Positions 11,207 through 21,225 of a stretch of DNA of 64,000 nucleotides are shown piece by piece (the first letter of the stretch is position 1; each line of letters opens with the position of its first letter). The position numbers and the translations under genes are program-made. Origin of the DNA: Chloroflexota bacterium (lineage in GTDB: Bacteria > Chloroflexota > Anaerolineae > Anaerolineales > Anaerolineaceae); the NCBI GenBank assembly GCA_016838895.1, contig JAEKNU010000017.1, positions 1 through 64,000 on the forward strand. The letters run 5' to 3'. The notes beneath the pieces are model-generated. The model saw only the letters and a list, made by a program, of their open reading frames with translations, was not told the DNA's origin and searched no databases.

Positions 11207-12242
11207 GATCAAATAATCCTGGTTGTGTTTTCGCTTGATAAGGTAATCCCAAATGGGAATACGCACGTTCAGTAGCTACGCGTCCTTGGGGAGTACGACT
11301 TAAAAAGCCTAATTGTAATAAATAGGGTTCTACTACATCCATGATGGTGTCTGGTTCTTCACTGATGGATGCGCCAATCGTATTTAACCCAACCGGTCCG
11401 CCGCTGTATTTTTCGATAATCGTCAGCAATACCCGACGATCCAGATCATCCAAACCAAGGAAATCAACCTTTAATAAATCCAGTGCGCTGGTTGAAGCTT
11501 CGTGATCGATAAATCCTTCTGCGCGTACCTGGGCAAAGTCCCGTACACGGCGCAGTAGACGCAAGGCAACCCTCGGTGTACCGCGTGCCCGACGAGCGAT
11601 TTCAGCGATACCCTTATCATTGGCTTCAACTTGCAATAAACCAGCCGCCCGTTTAACAATGGCCTGAATGGCAGTCTGATCATAATACTCCAGACGATAC
11701 ACAGCGCCAAATCGCGCTCGCAATGGTGCACTGACCATGGCAGGGCGTGTGGTAGCGCCAATCACTGTAAAATGCGGTAAATTTAGGCGAATAGATTTTG
11801 CTGATGGACCTTTACCAATGACGATATCCAATGCAAAATCTTCCATTGCCGGATAAAGCACTTCTTCTACAGCCTTGCCTAAACGGTGTATTTCATCGAT
11901 AAAAAGGACGTCACCCGCTTTCAGGTTGGTCAGGATGGCAGCCAAATCACCTGCACGTTCTATCGCAGGTCCGGCAGTCACTCGAATCTGTACGCCCATC
12001 TCATTCGATAGAATATGGGCCAGGGTTGTTTTACCTAATCCGGGGGGACCATAAAACAAAACATGATCCAGCGATTCAGAACGCTGTTTGGCAGCTTCGA
12101 TCAGGATACTGAGGTTTTCTTTGACATGATCCTGCCCAATTAACTCACTCAATGAACGTGGGCGAATGCCAGGTTCTTGATGATCGTCACCATTAGAAGC
12201 AGCACTAATCAAGCGGTTTTCTACTGGACTCATGAGCACCAT
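11193..12242 (-). CDS. ruvB: Holliday junction branch-migration ATPase RuvB
   Basis: AAA+ motor that with RuvA drives Holliday junction migration in recombination and repair. 349 residues. Walker [10 protein letters not shown] (Lys71), Walker [10 protein letters not shown], sensor-1 region [18 protein letters not shown] with the arginine finger, and C-terminal winged helix ([12 protein letters not shown] ... FLSRTPQGR). Start may be at 12242 or at the next ATG (12233, MSPVENR). ruvA and ruvC are not adjacent; instead it is coupled to queA, a common pairing in bacteria (queA-ruvB neighbours). Confidence 0.97.
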   Translation of the reverse strand: MVLMSPVENRLISAASNGDDHQEPGIRPRSLSELIGQDHVKENLSILIEAAKQRSESLDHVLFYGPPGLGKTTLAHILSNEMGVQIRVTAGPAIERAGDLAAILTNLKAGDVLFIDEIHRLGKAVEEVLYPAMEDFALDIVIGKGPSAKSIRLNLPHFTVIGATTRPAMVSAPLRARFGAVYRLEYYDQTAIQAIVKRAAGLLQVEANDKGIAEIARRARGTPRVALRLLRRVRDFAQVRAEGFIDHEASTSALDLLKVDFLGLDDLDRRVLLTIIEKYSGGPVGLNTIGASISEEPDTIMDVVEPYLLQLGFLSRTPQGRVATERAYSHLGLPYQAKTQPGLFDRENG

Positions 12243-12324
12243 TATACCGCATCCGCTACATTTGCATGAATCTTACTAATGAAAATGAGCGCTTCAGATA
12301 GTTTCATGATCTTCAAAGAAGGGC

Positions 12325-12330
12325 TATAAT
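12325..12330 (+). promoter_or_regulatory. -10 element for upp
   Basis: TATAAT at 12325-12330, with only a weak -35. Predicted start near 12337 places the in-frame ATG at 12329 upstream of the transcript and supports the start at 12359. Confidence 0.5.
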
Positions 12331-12358
12331 GAGAGAAGATTCTTTTTGGGAGAGATAT

Positions 12359-12985
12359 ATGTCTAATATTTATGTATCTAATCATCCACTTGTTGCTCAT
12401 AAACTCTGGTTCCTTCGTAATCATGAAACAAAACCAAAAAAATTCCGTGAAATTGTACAGGAATTAGGCAGTTTATTAGCCTATGAAGCAACGCAGGATT
12501 TACGAACCACTCCAAATGAAGTTCAAACGCCAATGGGCATGGCTCCGGCCAGTATTCTGGCAGATAAAATCGGATTGGTACCCATTCTACGTGCTGGATT
12601 AGGTATGGTTGAAGGGGTTTGGGAGCTGATCCCACAGGCAGAAGTCTGGCATATTGGTATATATCGGGATGAAAACACCTTAAAACCTGTAGAATATTAT
12701 AATAAATTACCCGTTGCGCCAACTGTTTCGCTCTGCCTGATATTGGATCCTATGTTGGCAACCGGCGGTTCTGCTGTAGCAACAGTTAATGTCCTAAAAC
12801 GCTGGGGGGTAAAAAATATTAAATTTGTCGGATTAATCGGAGCACCAGAAGGGATTGAAGCCATGCAAAAGCATCACCCCGATGTACCTCTTTATCTGGC
12901 AGCCATAGATGATCATCTTAACGAGATAGGATACATAGTTCCCGGATTGGGCGACGCCGGCGACCGCCAATTTGGTACTGCATAG
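12359..12985 (+). CDS. upp: Uracil phosphoribosyltransferase
   Basis: Pyrimidine salvage: uracil plus PRPP gives UMP. 208 residues, normal length. N-terminal [13 protein letters not shown], substrate region [17 protein letters not shown]-binding loop [17 protein letters not shown] and the C-terminal uracil-binding [16 protein letters not shown] are all present. GGGAGAG lies correctly before ATG 12359; a frame starting ten residues earlier overlaps the promoter. With pyrG and the phosphorylase at 57.8 kb it belongs to pyrimidine metabolism, but it is not in an operon with them. Confidence 0.97.
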   Translation: MSNIYVSNHPLVAHKLWFLRNHETKPKKFREIVQELGSLLAYEATQDLRTTPNEVQTPMGMAPASILADKIGLVPILRAGLGMVEGVWELIPQAEVWHIGIYRDENTLKPVEYYNKLPVAPTVSLCLILDPMLATGGSAVATVNVLKRWGVKNIKFVGLIGAPEGIEAMQKHHPDVPLYLAAIDDHLNEIGYIVPGLGDAGDRQFGTA

Positions 12986-13034
12986 CATATTTACCAGTAA
13001 TCTCAGCATAAAAGTGGAGTTATTATGTCGCAAT

Positions 13035-13063
13035 TTGCAATCTCCATGATGATCTGATATGAT
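13035..13063 (+). promoter_or_regulatory. Extended -10 promoter for the MoeB/ThiF gene
   Basis: TTGCAA (13035-13040), 17-base spacer, TATGAT (13058-13063) preceded by TGA (extended -10). The start would be near 13070, giving a leader of about 27 bases. Confidence 0.55.
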
Positions 13064-13096
13064 GGGACTTCCTGAAAGGGATAGAAAGTAAAACTT

Positions 13097-13858
13097 ATGC
13101 CGAAACGTCTTTCCAATCACGAAATGGAACGCTATTCGCGCCATATCCATCTTCCCGGCATCGGAATAGAGGGCCAGTTAAAAATAAAACTATCTTCCGC
13201 CTTATTGATTGGCGTAGGTGGTTTAGGTTCGCCTATTTCCCAATATCTCATTGCTGCCGGCATTGGACGATTGGGTATTATTGACTCTGATGTCGTAGAT
13301 TTATCCAATTTACAACGTCAAACCATTCATCGCACTCAGGATCAGGGATTATCCAAAGTAGAAAGTGCGCGGCGCTTCCTGAACGCCTTAAATCCTCATT
13401 GTCAGATAGATGTATATTACCGTCATTTTGACCTGGAGAACGGCAGTGAAATCGCTGCTCCCTATGATATTTTAATTGACGGATCAGATAACTTACTCAC
13501 CCGTTATCTTATAAATGAAATTGCCGTCCAACAGGGAAAACCTTATATTTACGGGGCAATTTATCAATTTGAAGGCCAGGTTAGTGTCTTTGATGCCCGC
13601 CAAGGACCCTGCTATCAGTGCCTGTTTGATAACCCACCGGAAAAAGAGCCTGTCAAAACACAGCAGGATTTGGGTGTCTTTGGGGCAATCCCTGGCATTG
13701 TGGGATCTTTACAAACCACTGAGGTCTTGAAATTGATCCTTGAACTCGGCGAACCCCTAATTGGCAAATTATTAATGGTTGATACACTGACAATGCAAAC
13801 ACAGATCGTGAAGATAAAGAAAAATGAAGCCTGCCCAATTTGCGGTAGTAAGGATTAA
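13097..13858 (+). CDS. MoeB/ThiF-family adenylyltransferase
   Basis: E1-like enzyme that adenylates the C-terminal glycine of a sulfur-carrier protein (MoaD, ThiS or similar) for molybdopterin, thiamine or thiocarboxylate sulfur transfer. 253 residues. RYSRHIHLPGIG start, ATP-binding GVGGLGSP, DSDVVDLSNLQRQ, catalytic Asp region DGSDNLLTRYLIN, and GIVGSLQTTEVLKL. Two CxxC pairs (CYQC and CPIC) form the structural zinc site. No rhodanese tail. The partner carrier protein is not in the window, so MoeB, ThiF and a cysteine/thio-pathway role cannot be separated. The next gene starts four bases after its stop. Confidence 0.93.
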   Translation: MPKRLSNHEMERYSRHIHLPGIGIEGQLKIKLSSALLIGVGGLGSPISQYLIAAGIGRLGIIDSDVVDLSNLQRQTIHRTQDQGLSKVESARRFLNALNPHCQIDVYYRHFDLENGSEIAAPYDILIDGSDNLLTRYLINEIAVQQGKPYIYGAIYQFEGQVSVFDARQGPCYQCLFDNPPEKEPVKTQQDLGVFGAIPGIVGSLQTTEVLKLILELGEPLIGKLLMVDTLTMQTQIVKIKKNEACPICGSKD

Positions 13859-13862
13859 TGGT

Positions 13863-14732
13863 ATGATGCAGTTCAATGAATCTAAAAAACAGCCTGTCTT
13901 ACTGGCAGTTTTAGCTCACCCGGACGATGAATCATTTGGTATTGGCGGTACTTTAGCCTATTACGCCCGTAATGGCGTGCATATTGAGTTGGTCTGTGCT
14001 ACCAAAGGGGAAGCCGGTGAGATGGATGAAAAGTTCCTTCACGCGAATCAAACTTCAGCAGATGTACGAATACAGGAATTGCGCTGTGCTGCTGGTATTC
14101 TAGGTATATCAAATATTCACTTTCTGGATTATCGTGATTCAGGTATGAGCGGCTCCCTTGACAATCAAAATCCACAAGCATTATGCAATCAATCCGTAGA
14201 TCAAGTAGCCGCAGAAGTAGCAGACATCATACGCAAGGTGCAGCCAAATATCGTGATCACCTTTGATCCTATCGGTGGATACCGCCACCCGGATCATATT
14301 GCCATCCACCATGCTGCAGTTGCCGCCTATCAAATGACCTCAGATCCCGGATTCGTTGGAAATGGTTTAGCGACTTTTCAACCTGATCGATTAATATACA
14401 GCACCTTCCCTAAAACAATGATGCGTTTGATGATCAGCGTGATGAAATTAATTGGTAAAGATCCTACGCGCTTTGGACAAAACGAAGATATAGACCTGGC
14501 TTCGATTGCTGAAGTTACTTTTCCTATTCACTATAAAATCGACTACCGTAGTGTAGAGAAAGAACGCGATGCTGCCTCTGCCTGCCACGCCAGTCAGGGT
14601 GGCGCCGGATTATCTGGTGGTTTTCTAGGTTTCTTCCGTCGAATTTTGACACCCTATGAAACCTTTATGCAGGCAGTTCCTGAATTCACCGAGCAAAAGC
14701 CGAAAAAAGATTTATTTTATGGACTTTCATAA
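13863..14732 (+). CDS. PIG-L family deacetylase
   Basis: Zinc-dependent N-acetylglucosaminyl-type deacetylase fold (LmbE/MshB/BshB family). About 289 residues. The metal motif AHPDDE (His19, Asp21, Asp22) follows the first strand, and the second metal ligand lies in GYRHPDHIAIH. Substrates in the family include GlcNAc-phosphatidylinositol, GlcNAc-inositol and GlcNAc-malate; the choice is not readable here. Start ATG 13863 is taken because AGGA sits eight bases upstream; an earlier ATG would overlap the preceding gene by 35 bases. Probably co-transcribed with the MoeB/ThiF gene. If it were a BshB/MshB homologue it would belong to a low-molecular-weight thiol pathway, which is speculation. Confidence 0.9.
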   Translation: MMQFNESKKQPVLLAVLAHPDDESFGIGGTLAYYARNGVHIELVCATKGEAGEMDEKFLHANQTSADVRIQELRCAAGILGISNIHFLDYRDSGMSGSLDNQNPQALCNQSVDQVAAEVADIIRKVQPNIVITFDPIGGYRHPDHIAIHHAAVAAYQMTSDPGFVGNGLATFQPDRLIYSTFPKTMMRLMISVMKLIGKDPTRFGQNEDIDLASIAEVTFPIHYKIDYRSVEKERDAASACHASQGGAGLSGGFLGFFRRILTPYETFMQAVPEFTEQKPKKDLFYGLS

Positions 14733-14805
14733 AAAAATCGAAAGCCAAAGAAGAAAACAATATTGTAATCAGAGATGAGCTCACTTCATTTCAGAGGATC
14801 AATAA

Positions 14806-15438
14806 ATGAACAAAATGAATCCAGACATTGATTTATATATTGCCAACGGCTGTGGACGCTGCCCGCTTGGTGGGACACCCAATTGCAAAACGCTGACCTG
14901 GCCAGAAGAATTAAAGAAATTGAGATCCATCCTTCTTGACAGTGAACTTACCGAAGAACTGAAGTGGAGTGTTCCCTGTTACACATACGATAATAAAAAT
15001 ATTCTGATTATGGCTGCGTTCAAAGAATATTGTGCAATCAGTTTTTTTAAAGGCGTTTTATTAAAAGACCCCAATGGGATTCTTGAAACGCCCGGTAAAA
15101 ATACGCAGGCAGGACGTTTACTAAAGTTTACCAATGTTAATGAAATCATTGAGATGGAATCCATCATAAAAGCCTACATTCAGGAAGCAATTCACATAGA
15201 AATGACCGGTTTGAAAGTGGAATATAAAAAAACCATTGAATACGATATGCCAGAAGAATTGCTTAATAAACTGGATGAAGACCCTGCTTTCAATGCCGCT
15301 TTTGAGTCACTCACCCCTGGTCGCCAAAGAGGATACCTTTTACATTTTTCCGCACCGAAACAGTCCCAAACACGCGTATCACGAATTGAAAAATGTACGG
15401 AGAAAATTTTCGAAGGCAAGGGGTTGAACGAACGCTAA
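14806..15438 (+). CDS. YdeI/OmdA-family (DUF1801-like) protein
   Basis: 210 residues, cytosolic, no membrane segment. The N-terminal half resembles the DUF1801/YdhG fold (LKWSVPCYTYDNKNILIMAAFKEY, SFFKGVLL), and the C-terminal part is the bacteriocin-protection YdeI/OmdA segment (LTPGRQRGYLLHFSAPKQSQTRVSRIEKC). An N-terminal cluster NGCGRCPLGGTPNC contains three cysteines and might bind metal. Biochemical function is unknown for the family. AGAGGA precedes the ATG. It is followed by a terminator at 15651. Confidence 0.85.
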   Translation: MNKMNPDIDLYIANGCGRCPLGGTPNCKTLTWPEELKKLRSILLDSELTEELKWSVPCYTYDNKNILIMAAFKEYCAISFFKGVLLKDPNGILETPGKNTQAGRLLKFTNVNEIIEMESIIKAYIQEAIHIEMTGLKVEYKKTIEYDMPEELLNKLDEDPAFNAAFESLTPGRQRGYLLHFSAPKQSQTRVSRIEKCTEKIFEGKGLNER

Positions 15439-15650
15439 ACCAATGTTTATCTCATCGTAGGATGGATTGAGCGGATTGATTTTGATCTATAATGAGCTCT
15501 TGCGCGAAATCCGTCGTTTCAAACTTATCACCGTCGGATTTCATTTTTTGCCGCTTACTATTTATTTTCAGAAAGAGCACCACCTCATTCCCACCTACAC
15601 CTATTCCCCTAACTCATATTACAAAACAAGAAAAGCACATAGCATAAAAA

Positions 15651-15688
15651 CAGTAATAGTAATTCATGAATTACCACTACTCTTTTTT
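15651..15688 (+). terminator. Intrinsic terminator after the YdeI-like gene
   Basis: A long near-palindrome centred on GTAATTCATGAATTAC (15659-15674), extending to about 15 pairs with two A-C mismatches, followed directly by CTTTTTTAT. It is 213 bases after the stop; the stretch 15439-15650 shows nothing else I recognise. Confidence 0.65.
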
Positions 15689-15703
15689 ATGTATGAATCA
15701 AAC

Positions 15704-15729
15704 CTGCCAGGATTTCGAAACCCTGGCAG
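15704..15729 (-). terminator. Probable clpB terminator
   Basis: CTGCCAGG (15704-15711)/CCTGGCAG (15722-15729) hairpin 18 bases after the clpB stop on the minus strand. The minus-strand tail is only moderately U-rich (GTTTGATTC), so termination strength is uncertain. Confidence 0.5.
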
Positions 15730-15746
15730 CTTAATTTAAAATCTTG

Positions 15747-18359
15747 TTACGCTGGATCGCCTTCCAACTCAGGATCTATCACCTCACCTACCAGCATTGA
15801 TTCAAAGTACAAGCCATCCTCATTAGCATCCACACGGATTAATTCACCCTGGTGAAATTCACCTGCCAGAATTTTCATTGCCAGCGCATCCTGAATTTCA
15901 CGCTGAATGGCACGTTTCAGTGGACGAGCACCGTAATTGGCGTCATACCCAACCCGAGCCAAATAAGCGATCGCTGCCGGGGCAACTTCCAGATGATAGC
16001 CTTTTTCCTCTATCAATTTAGACAAACGCTGTACTTGAATCCGCACTACATGCTCTAAATCTTCCTGTTTGAGTGGATGGAAAACCAATATATCATCCAG
16101 GCGATTCAGAAATTCCGGACGGAAATGCGCCTGCAGGACTTCCTGAACAGATTCGCGACTGACATCATCATTGCCATTTATCCATAAACTGCCGCCCAGA
16201 TTGCTGGTCATGATCACTACTGAATTTCGGAAATCAACCGTTCTCCCCTGACCATCTGTCAGGCGACCTTCATCCAATAGCTGCAACATGACATTAAACA
16301 CTTCCGGATGCGCTTTTTCGATTTCATCGAACAACACCACACTGTACGGACGTCTACGAACCGCTTCTGTCAGTTGCCCACCTTCATCATAGCCAACATA
16401 TCCTGGAGGTGCGCCAATCAGGCGGGAAACGGTGTGTTTCTCCTGATATTCACTCATATCAATACGTACCATGGCATGCTCGTCATCAAATAAAAAGGCA
16501 GCCAAAGCACGTGCTAACTCTGTTTTTCCTACACCGGTTGGCCCCAGGAAAATAAAGGAACCAATTGGGCGGTCCGGGTCCTGTAACCCGGATCGCGCAC
16601 GGCGCACCGCGTTGGATACGGCATGTACAGCTTCATCCTGACCAATCACACGCAAGTGTAAACGAGACTCCATCTGCAGCAGTTTTTCCATCTCACCTTC
16701 CAACAAATTGGAGACCGGAATGGATGTCCAACGCGAGACAATGTCCGCGATTTCCTCGGCATCTACTTCTTCTTTGAGCAAGGCCCCTTCTTGTTGCAAT
16801 TGCTGTATATGTGCTTCTGCATCAACGCGACGGGCTAGTAACTCAGGTTTTTCACCATAACGAATGCGCGCTACCCGTTCCAGGTCAGATTGTCGTTCGG
16901 CAGTTTCCATTTCAAGCTTGACAGCCTCACTGCGTTCCTTTATTTCCTGTAACTCGGCAATGGCCTCTTTCTCAGTCTGCCAGCGCGTCATCAATTCTAT
17001 CGAACGCTCTTTCAAATTTGCTAATGTCTCTTCAATTTTTTGCAGACGTTCATGTGAAGCTTTATCTTTCTCCTTTTGCAACGCCTGACGTTCAACTTCC
17101 AGCTGCATGATCTGACGATCCACTTCATCCAACACCTGCGGTTTAGAATCAATCTCTGTACGCAAACGTGCTGCAGCCTCATCAATCAAATCAATGGCTT
17201 TATCTGGCAGAAAACGATCCGCAATATAGCGATGTGACAAAGTTGCCGCAGCAATCACCGCAGAATCGGTAATGCGCACCCCATGATGTACTTCATAGCG
17301 TTCCTTCAAACCGCGCAAAATACTAATGGTATCTTCCACGCTGGGTTCCACTACCAGTACGGGTTGGAAGCGGCGTTCCAGGGCAGGATCCTTTTCAATA
17401 TATTTGCGATATTCATTCAATGTCGTCGCTCCAATCAGGTGCAATTCACCACGTGCCAACATGGGTTTGAGCATATTGCTGGCATCCATGGCGCCTTCGG
17501 CTGCCCCTGCGCCAACCACAGTATGCATTTCATCCACAAAAAGGACGATTTCACCGGCTGCAGAGGTGATTTCCTGCAATACAGCTTTTAGTCTTTCTTC
17601 AAATTCACCACGGAATTTGGCGCCCGCTATCAATGAACCCATATCCAGTTGGATCAGGCGTTTGTGTTTCAGCCCTTCCGGCACATCGCCTTTTACAATT
17701 CGTTGTGCTAATCCTTCCACGATGGCAGTTTTACCCACACCCGGTTCACCGATCAATGCCGGATTGTTTTTGGTACGCCGCGAGAGAATTTGAATCACAC
17801 GCCGCACCTCTTCATCACGACCTATCACCGGATCCAATCTACCTTGCCGGGCATCTGCGGTCAGATCACGGCCATACTTCGCCAATGCCTCAAAGGTCGC
17901 TTCAGGATTTTGATTGGTGATGCGTTGATTTCCACGCACTTCTTTCAGTGTTTTCAGAATGCTGTCTTTAGTAATACCGTATTGGGATAATCGTTTTCCT
18001 TCATCGCTTTCCGTTAAACCTAGCAATAAATGTTCCGCCGAGACAAATTCATCCCCCATGCCCTTGGCATAGCGTTCAGCAGCTTTCAGTAAATCGGCTG
18101 AAGCACGGGATAAACCAGCTTCAACATTGCTGCCATATACCTTGGAGCGCTGCTCTAATTCTTTTTGTGTTTCTTCTCGCAGTACTGTTGCGCTGCCGGC
18201 TATCTTGGTTACAACAGCCACAGCAATACCATCCGCTTGCTTAAGCAAAGATGCCAAGATATGCAGTGGTTCAATTGCCTGATGGCTGAGTTCTGAGGTC
18301 ATTTCGCTGGCAGCGTAAATGGCCTCTTGTGCTTTTTGTGTATACTTTTCAAAGTTCAT
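15747..18359 (-). CDS. clpB: ATP-dependent disaggregase ClpB
   Basis: Hsp104/ClpB chaperone that rescues aggregated proteins with DnaK. 870 residues, full length: Clp N-domain repeats (1-145), NBD1 with Walker A GEPGVGKT (Lys210), the coiled-coil middle domain (about 400-525, rich in Glu/Lys/Gln), NBD2 with [14 protein letters not shown], and the D2 small domain. The M-domain separates it from ClpA/ClpC. GGGAGG lies five bases before the ATG. Transcribed alone; on the minus strand upstream there is a TATAAT near 18459 but no CIRCE inverted repeat and no clear CtsR box. Confidence 0.97.
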   Translation of the reverse strand: MNFEKYTQKAQEAIYAASEMTSELSHQAIEPLHILASLLKQADGIAVAVVTKIAGSATVLREETQKELEQRSKVYGSNVEAGLSRASADLLKAAERYAKGMGDEFVSAEHLLLGLTESDEGKRLSQYGITKDSILKTLKEVRGNQRITNQNPEATFEALAKYGRDLTADARQGRLDPVIGRDEEVRRVIQILSRRTKNNPALIGEPGVGKTAIVEGLAQRIVKGDVPEGLKHKRLIQLDMGSLIAGAKFRGEFEERLKAVLQEITSAAGEIVLFVDEMHTVVGAGAAEGAMDASNMLKPMLARGELHLIGATTLNEYRKYIEKDPALERRFQPVLVVEPSVEDTISILRGLKERYEVHHGVRITDSAVIAAATLSHRYIADRFLPDKAIDLIDEAAARLRTEIDSKPQVLDEVDRQIMQLEVERQALQKEKDKASHERLQKIEETLANLKERSIELMTRWQTEKEAIAELQEIKERSEAVKLEMETAERQSDLERVARIRYGEKPELLARRVDAEAHIQQLQQEGALLKEEVDAEEIADIVSRWTSIPVSNLLEGEMEKLLQMESRLHLRVIGQDEAVHAVSNAVRRARSGLQDPDRPIGSFIFLGPTGVGKTELARALAAFLFDDEHAMVRIDMSEYQEKHTVSRLIGAPPGYVGYDEGGQLTEAVRRRPYSVVLFDEIEKAHPEVFNVMLQLLDEGRLTDGQGRTVDFRNSVVIMTSNLGGSLWINGNDDVSRESVQEVLQAHFRPEFLNRLDDILVFHPLKQEDLEHVVRIQVQRLSKLIEEKGYHLEVAPAAIAYLARVGYDANYGARPLKRAIQREIQDALAMKILAGEFHQGELIRVDANEDGLYFESMLVGEVIDPELEGDPA

Positions 18360-18478
18360 ACAAACCTCCCATTAATCTACAAATAAAGTTGTGTATGGTT
18401 CTACTCTTCTTAATCATAATGAATGGTTGTCTGAAATGTGTATACGAAGTATTATAATTTGATCAACATATCCGATTA

Positions 18479-18517
18479 AAATAAAAATCTGCCGGTTTTC
18501 AAAAAACCGACAGATTT
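18479..18517 (-). terminator. Intrinsic terminator after tpiA
   Basis: On the minus strand AAATCTGTCGGTTTT pairs with AAAACCGGCAGATTT (one G-U type mismatch) and is followed by a TTATTTT tail, 28 bases after the tpiA stop. Confidence 0.85.
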
Positions 18518-18544
18518 ATGATAAGTAATTCAACCGATAAGGAT

Positions 18545-19303
18545 TTATCCAGCGGCAGCTTTCACGATCGCAGTAAAATCATCTACTTTCAAGGCAGCCC
18601 CACCCACTAATGCGCCGTCAATATCGGACATGCCAAAATATTCAACTGCATTCCCCGGTTTAACCGAACCACCATACAAAATGCGAATAGATTCCGCAAC
18701 AGTATTGCCAAACAGTTTCTTCAAATTACCACGTACAGCACCACCAATAACGTTATTGGCATCTTCACTTGTAGCAGCTTTTCCGGTTCCAATCGCCCAA
18801 ATCGGTTCATACGCCACAACAATTTTTGCGGCTTCTTCTTCGGATAATCCTTCCAAACCGAACTTAATCTGGCGCGTAAGCACTTCCTCGGTTTTACCGG
18901 CTTCGTTCTGTTCTAACGTCTCCCCGATACAAAAAATCGGCGTAAGGCCAATATTCAAAGCCGCTTTGACCTTCTTGTTCACTGTCTGATCAGTTTCGGC
19001 AAAGTACTCTCTCCGTTCGGAGTGACCTAATATAACATAGCCACAGAATTCTTTAACCATTGCAGGAGAAAGCTCACCAGTATAGGCACCCTTTTCTTCC
19101 CAATGCATGTTCTGGGCACCTAAACCAATTGGACTTTCATCCAAAATCGCTGAAACCGGCAGTAATGATGTTGCCGGAGGACAAACCACTCGCTCAACTG
19201 TTGAATATGGAGCAAGACTTTCTCGTAATTTTGAAACCAGGTCGCAGGCGTCATCAACTGTTTTATTCATTTTCCAGTTACCTGCAATGATTGGTGTGCG
19301 CAT
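18545..19303 (-). CDS. tpiA: Triose-phosphate isomerase
   Basis: Interconverts dihydroxyacetone phosphate and glyceraldehyde 3-phosphate in glycolysis. 252 residues. All catalytic residues are in place: Asn9-x-Lys11 (GNWKMNK), His94 (LGHSERRE), Glu166 (AYEPIWAIGTG), and the phosphate-binding YGGSVKPGN and GALVGGAAL loops. AGGTGAT lies just before the ATG. It is 29 bases downstream of the kinase gene with no terminator between, so the two are likely co-transcribed, an unusual pairing; tpiA more often sits with gap-pgk. Confidence 0.97.
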   Translation of the reverse strand: MRTPIIAGNWKMNKTVDDACDLVSKLRESLAPYSTVERVVCPPATSLLPVSAILDESPIGLGAQNMHWEEKGAYTGELSPAMVKEFCGYVILGHSERREYFAETDQTVNKKVKAALNIGLTPIFCIGETLEQNEAGKTEEVLTRQIKFGLEGLSEEEAAKIVVAYEPIWAIGTGKAATSEDANNVIGGAVRGNLKKLFGNTVAESIRILYGGSVKPGNAVEYFGMSDIDGALVGGAALKVDDFTAIVKAAAG

Positions 19304-19332
19304 AAGATCACCTCGTCTAAGATTTGTAGGAT

Positions 19333-21063
19333 TTATTCCAGTGATAATGATAACTCAAAAGCTACATTCCATATCCATTCAGGAGTAGCTTCATCTTCCA
19401 TAATTTCATCAAATATAGCCGCAGCTCTAGTATCATCGCCTAGCTTTTTAAAGATTTCTCCTTCCAGCAAATGTGCTTCCGGGAATTCTTTAACCTTTAC
19501 CGGGTCATCTAGTATTAAGCCTAATGCCTCTTTACTGGTTCCAATATCGCCAAGCAATACATCATAGCGTAATGTGGCTACTTCAAAGATTGGCAAACTG
19601 CGGTTCTTCTCAAACAAATTCTTTGCCAAAGGATCTTCAGCAGCCATATAGAGCACCTGATGTATAAATGTCTTCATGTTTTTGGTCAGTTCGATAGCAT
19701 TGGCCCGATCACTCATATAAAGTGTTTCCGCAATCAAAACCCAAGCCCCCTCATCAGTCATTGATTTGAAAGCGTCCCGCAGAAAGACTTCATCGCGCCC
19801 GGATGCAAAATACATGCGAATCAAAGCAATACGAGCAGCAGGTAAATTCCCTCGATGCCAAGCGCTGATACTATCTTCCAGCAATTGATCTGCCATATCC
19901 TCGTCTGGCTCGGTTTCAGCCAGAACAGAGACCGTTTGTTGAAATTCATATTCACTACCGCGAATTGCAGCGGAAGGGGTATCAAGCAACTCGGATAAAT
20001 ACGGCTCTAAGTCATCTGTCTGCACTTTTCCGGAGTTCTCGAAAATCGCACCCAAAACGGCCAGAGACAAATAACACGCCAGCGCCCCACCTAGCAAAAA
20101 CACAGGGACAATAAAAATCCAACGGCGTTTTTTCTTTTTTGCTTTATCGTTCTTTGTGACAGATGTCTGTCCACTACGATTTTCCTGTACAGGAGCCGAC
20201 ACTATTTGTCTTGCTGAATGGTACGCTGGATCATCAGGTGAAATTAGCGCTCTCTCGAAGGCTGCAATAAAATCTGCCATGGTTTGATAGCGATCATCTT
20301 TGTTTTTTGCCAGGGCTTTTAAGAGTACCCTTTCAACGGATTGACTAACTTCAGCATTAATCTCACGAGGCAAGGGCAGCGCAGTGTAAATATGATCATG
20401 AATAATTGCAAAGGGCGTATCCGCATTAAATGGCACCCTACCAGTGACCATTTCATATAAAAGCACGCCAAAGGAATAAATATCCGTTCTGCCGTCTAAA
20501 CCATCTGAACCCAGTGCCTGTTCCGGGGACATATACTGCGGTGTCCCAAGAATGTGTTCGGTTGTCAGGCTGACATCACCGCTCTGGGCGATGCGTGCCA
20601 ATCCATAGTCAGCCAGGTATATGTTGCCATCATCCGCCAATAACACATTGGATGGCTTCACGTCCCGATGCAAAACACCTTGTTTATGGGCAAAATCCAG
20701 CGCAGAGCCAATCGCTTTGATAATATCCAGGGTTTCATCCGTTGTTAATGCCCGTTTGCGTAAGCGCGCTTTTAAAGTCTCCCCTTCAATGTATTTCATC
20801 ACCAAAAATGGTCGGCTTTCATATTCCGAGAAATCATATATCGGCACAATATTCGGATGTTCCAGTTTTGCCACAGCTTTAGCTTCTCGTCGAAAACGCT
20901 CCAAAAAACTGGCTTCTTCCATAAAAGCCAGATGTAATACTTTTATTGCCACATAACGATCCAGGGTAGGATGGTATGCCTTAAATACTGTCGCCATCCC
21001 CCCCTGACCTAATTGTTCCATTAAGGTATATGGACCGATCGTTTCGCCTATTACAAACGGCAT
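19333..21063 (-). CDS. Membrane Ser/Thr protein kinase (PknB-like) with extracellular domain
   Basis: 576 residues. The Hanks-type kinase domain (1-270) has GQGGMATV, the ATP-anchoring Lys41 (VAIKVL), catalytic HRDVKPSN (Asp134), and GTPQYMSPEQ in the activation segment. The metal-binding DFG reads DYG (152-154). A basic juxtamembrane stretch (KKKKRRW) precedes one membrane helix (about 318-342). The outer part (about 230 residues) is helical and lacks PASTA repeats; it resembles TPR-like solenoids (SISAWHRGNLPAARIALIRMY, HLLEGEIFKKLGDDTRAA). The signal sensed is unknown. No phosphatase gene is nearby. Confidence 0.93.
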   Translation of the reverse strand: MPFVIGETIGPYTLMEQLGQGGMATVFKAYHPTLDRYVAIKVLHLAFMEEASFLERFRREAKAVAKLEHPNIVPIYDFSEYESRPFLVMKYIEGETLKARLRKRALTTDETLDIIKAIGSALDFAHKQGVLHRDVKPSNVLLADDGNIYLADYGLARIAQSGDVSLTTEHILGTPQYMSPEQALGSDGLDGRTDIYSFGVLLYEMVTGRVPFNADTPFAIIHDHIYTALPLPREINAEVSQSVERVLLKALAKNKDDRYQTMADFIAAFERALISPDDPAYHSARQIVSAPVQENRSGQTSVTKNDKAKKKKRRWIFIVPVFLLGGALACYLSLAVLGAIFENSGKVQTDDLEPYLSELLDTPSAAIRGSEYEFQQTVSVLAETEPDEDMADQLLEDSISAWHRGNLPAARIALIRMYFASGRDEVFLRDAFKSMTDEGAWVLIAETLYMSDRANAIELTKNMKTFIHQVLYMAAEDPLAKNLFEKNRSLPIFEVATLRYDVLLGDIGTSKEALGLILDDPVKVKEFPEAHLLEGEIFKKLGDDTRAAAIFDEIMEDEATPEWIWNVAFELSLSLE

Positions 21064-21171
21064 GTAAATGCTCCAATATGCTTAGAATTACTGCAAAACT
21101 GCCTGACTTTATGCTTGTTGAACAACAAATTTTATTTTACCAGAAAGCTGCTTGCAGCATGGTCTATATAC

Positions 21172-21205
21172 GCAAAAACGAGTGAATTGATTTCACTCGT
21201 TTTTG
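21172..21205 (-). terminator. Intrinsic terminator after the OsmC-family gene
   Basis: Perfect 13-bp stem AAAAACGAGTGAA (21174-21186)/TTCACTCGTTTTT (21192-21204) with a 5-base loop. On the minus strand it lies about 20 bases after the OsmC stop and separates it from the kinase gene. Because the stem itself ends in A/T runs it could work in both directions. Confidence 0.85.
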
Positions 21206-21225
21206 GTAAAAAAGAAAAATGAGGG

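Noticed and set aside
10687-11238. 183-codon frame on plus opposite queA
   Set aside because: Lies entirely antisense to a well-supported queA; no ribosome-binding site and no family motif.
13097-14732. Possible sulfur-carrier/thiol-pathway operon of MoeB/ThiF and PIG-L
   Set aside because: Neither a ThiS/MoaD carrier nor a glycosyltransferase of thiol synthesis is adjacent; shared transcription is plausible but a pathway call is not supported.
17326-17793. 155-codon plus frame opposite clpB
   Set aside because: Mirrors the conserved NBD1 region of clpB; Ser/Pro-rich composition typical of a shadow.
18361-18480. CIRCE or CtsR-type heat-shock operator upstream of clpB
   Set aside because: No TTAGCACTC inverted repeat or GGTCAAA pairs found.
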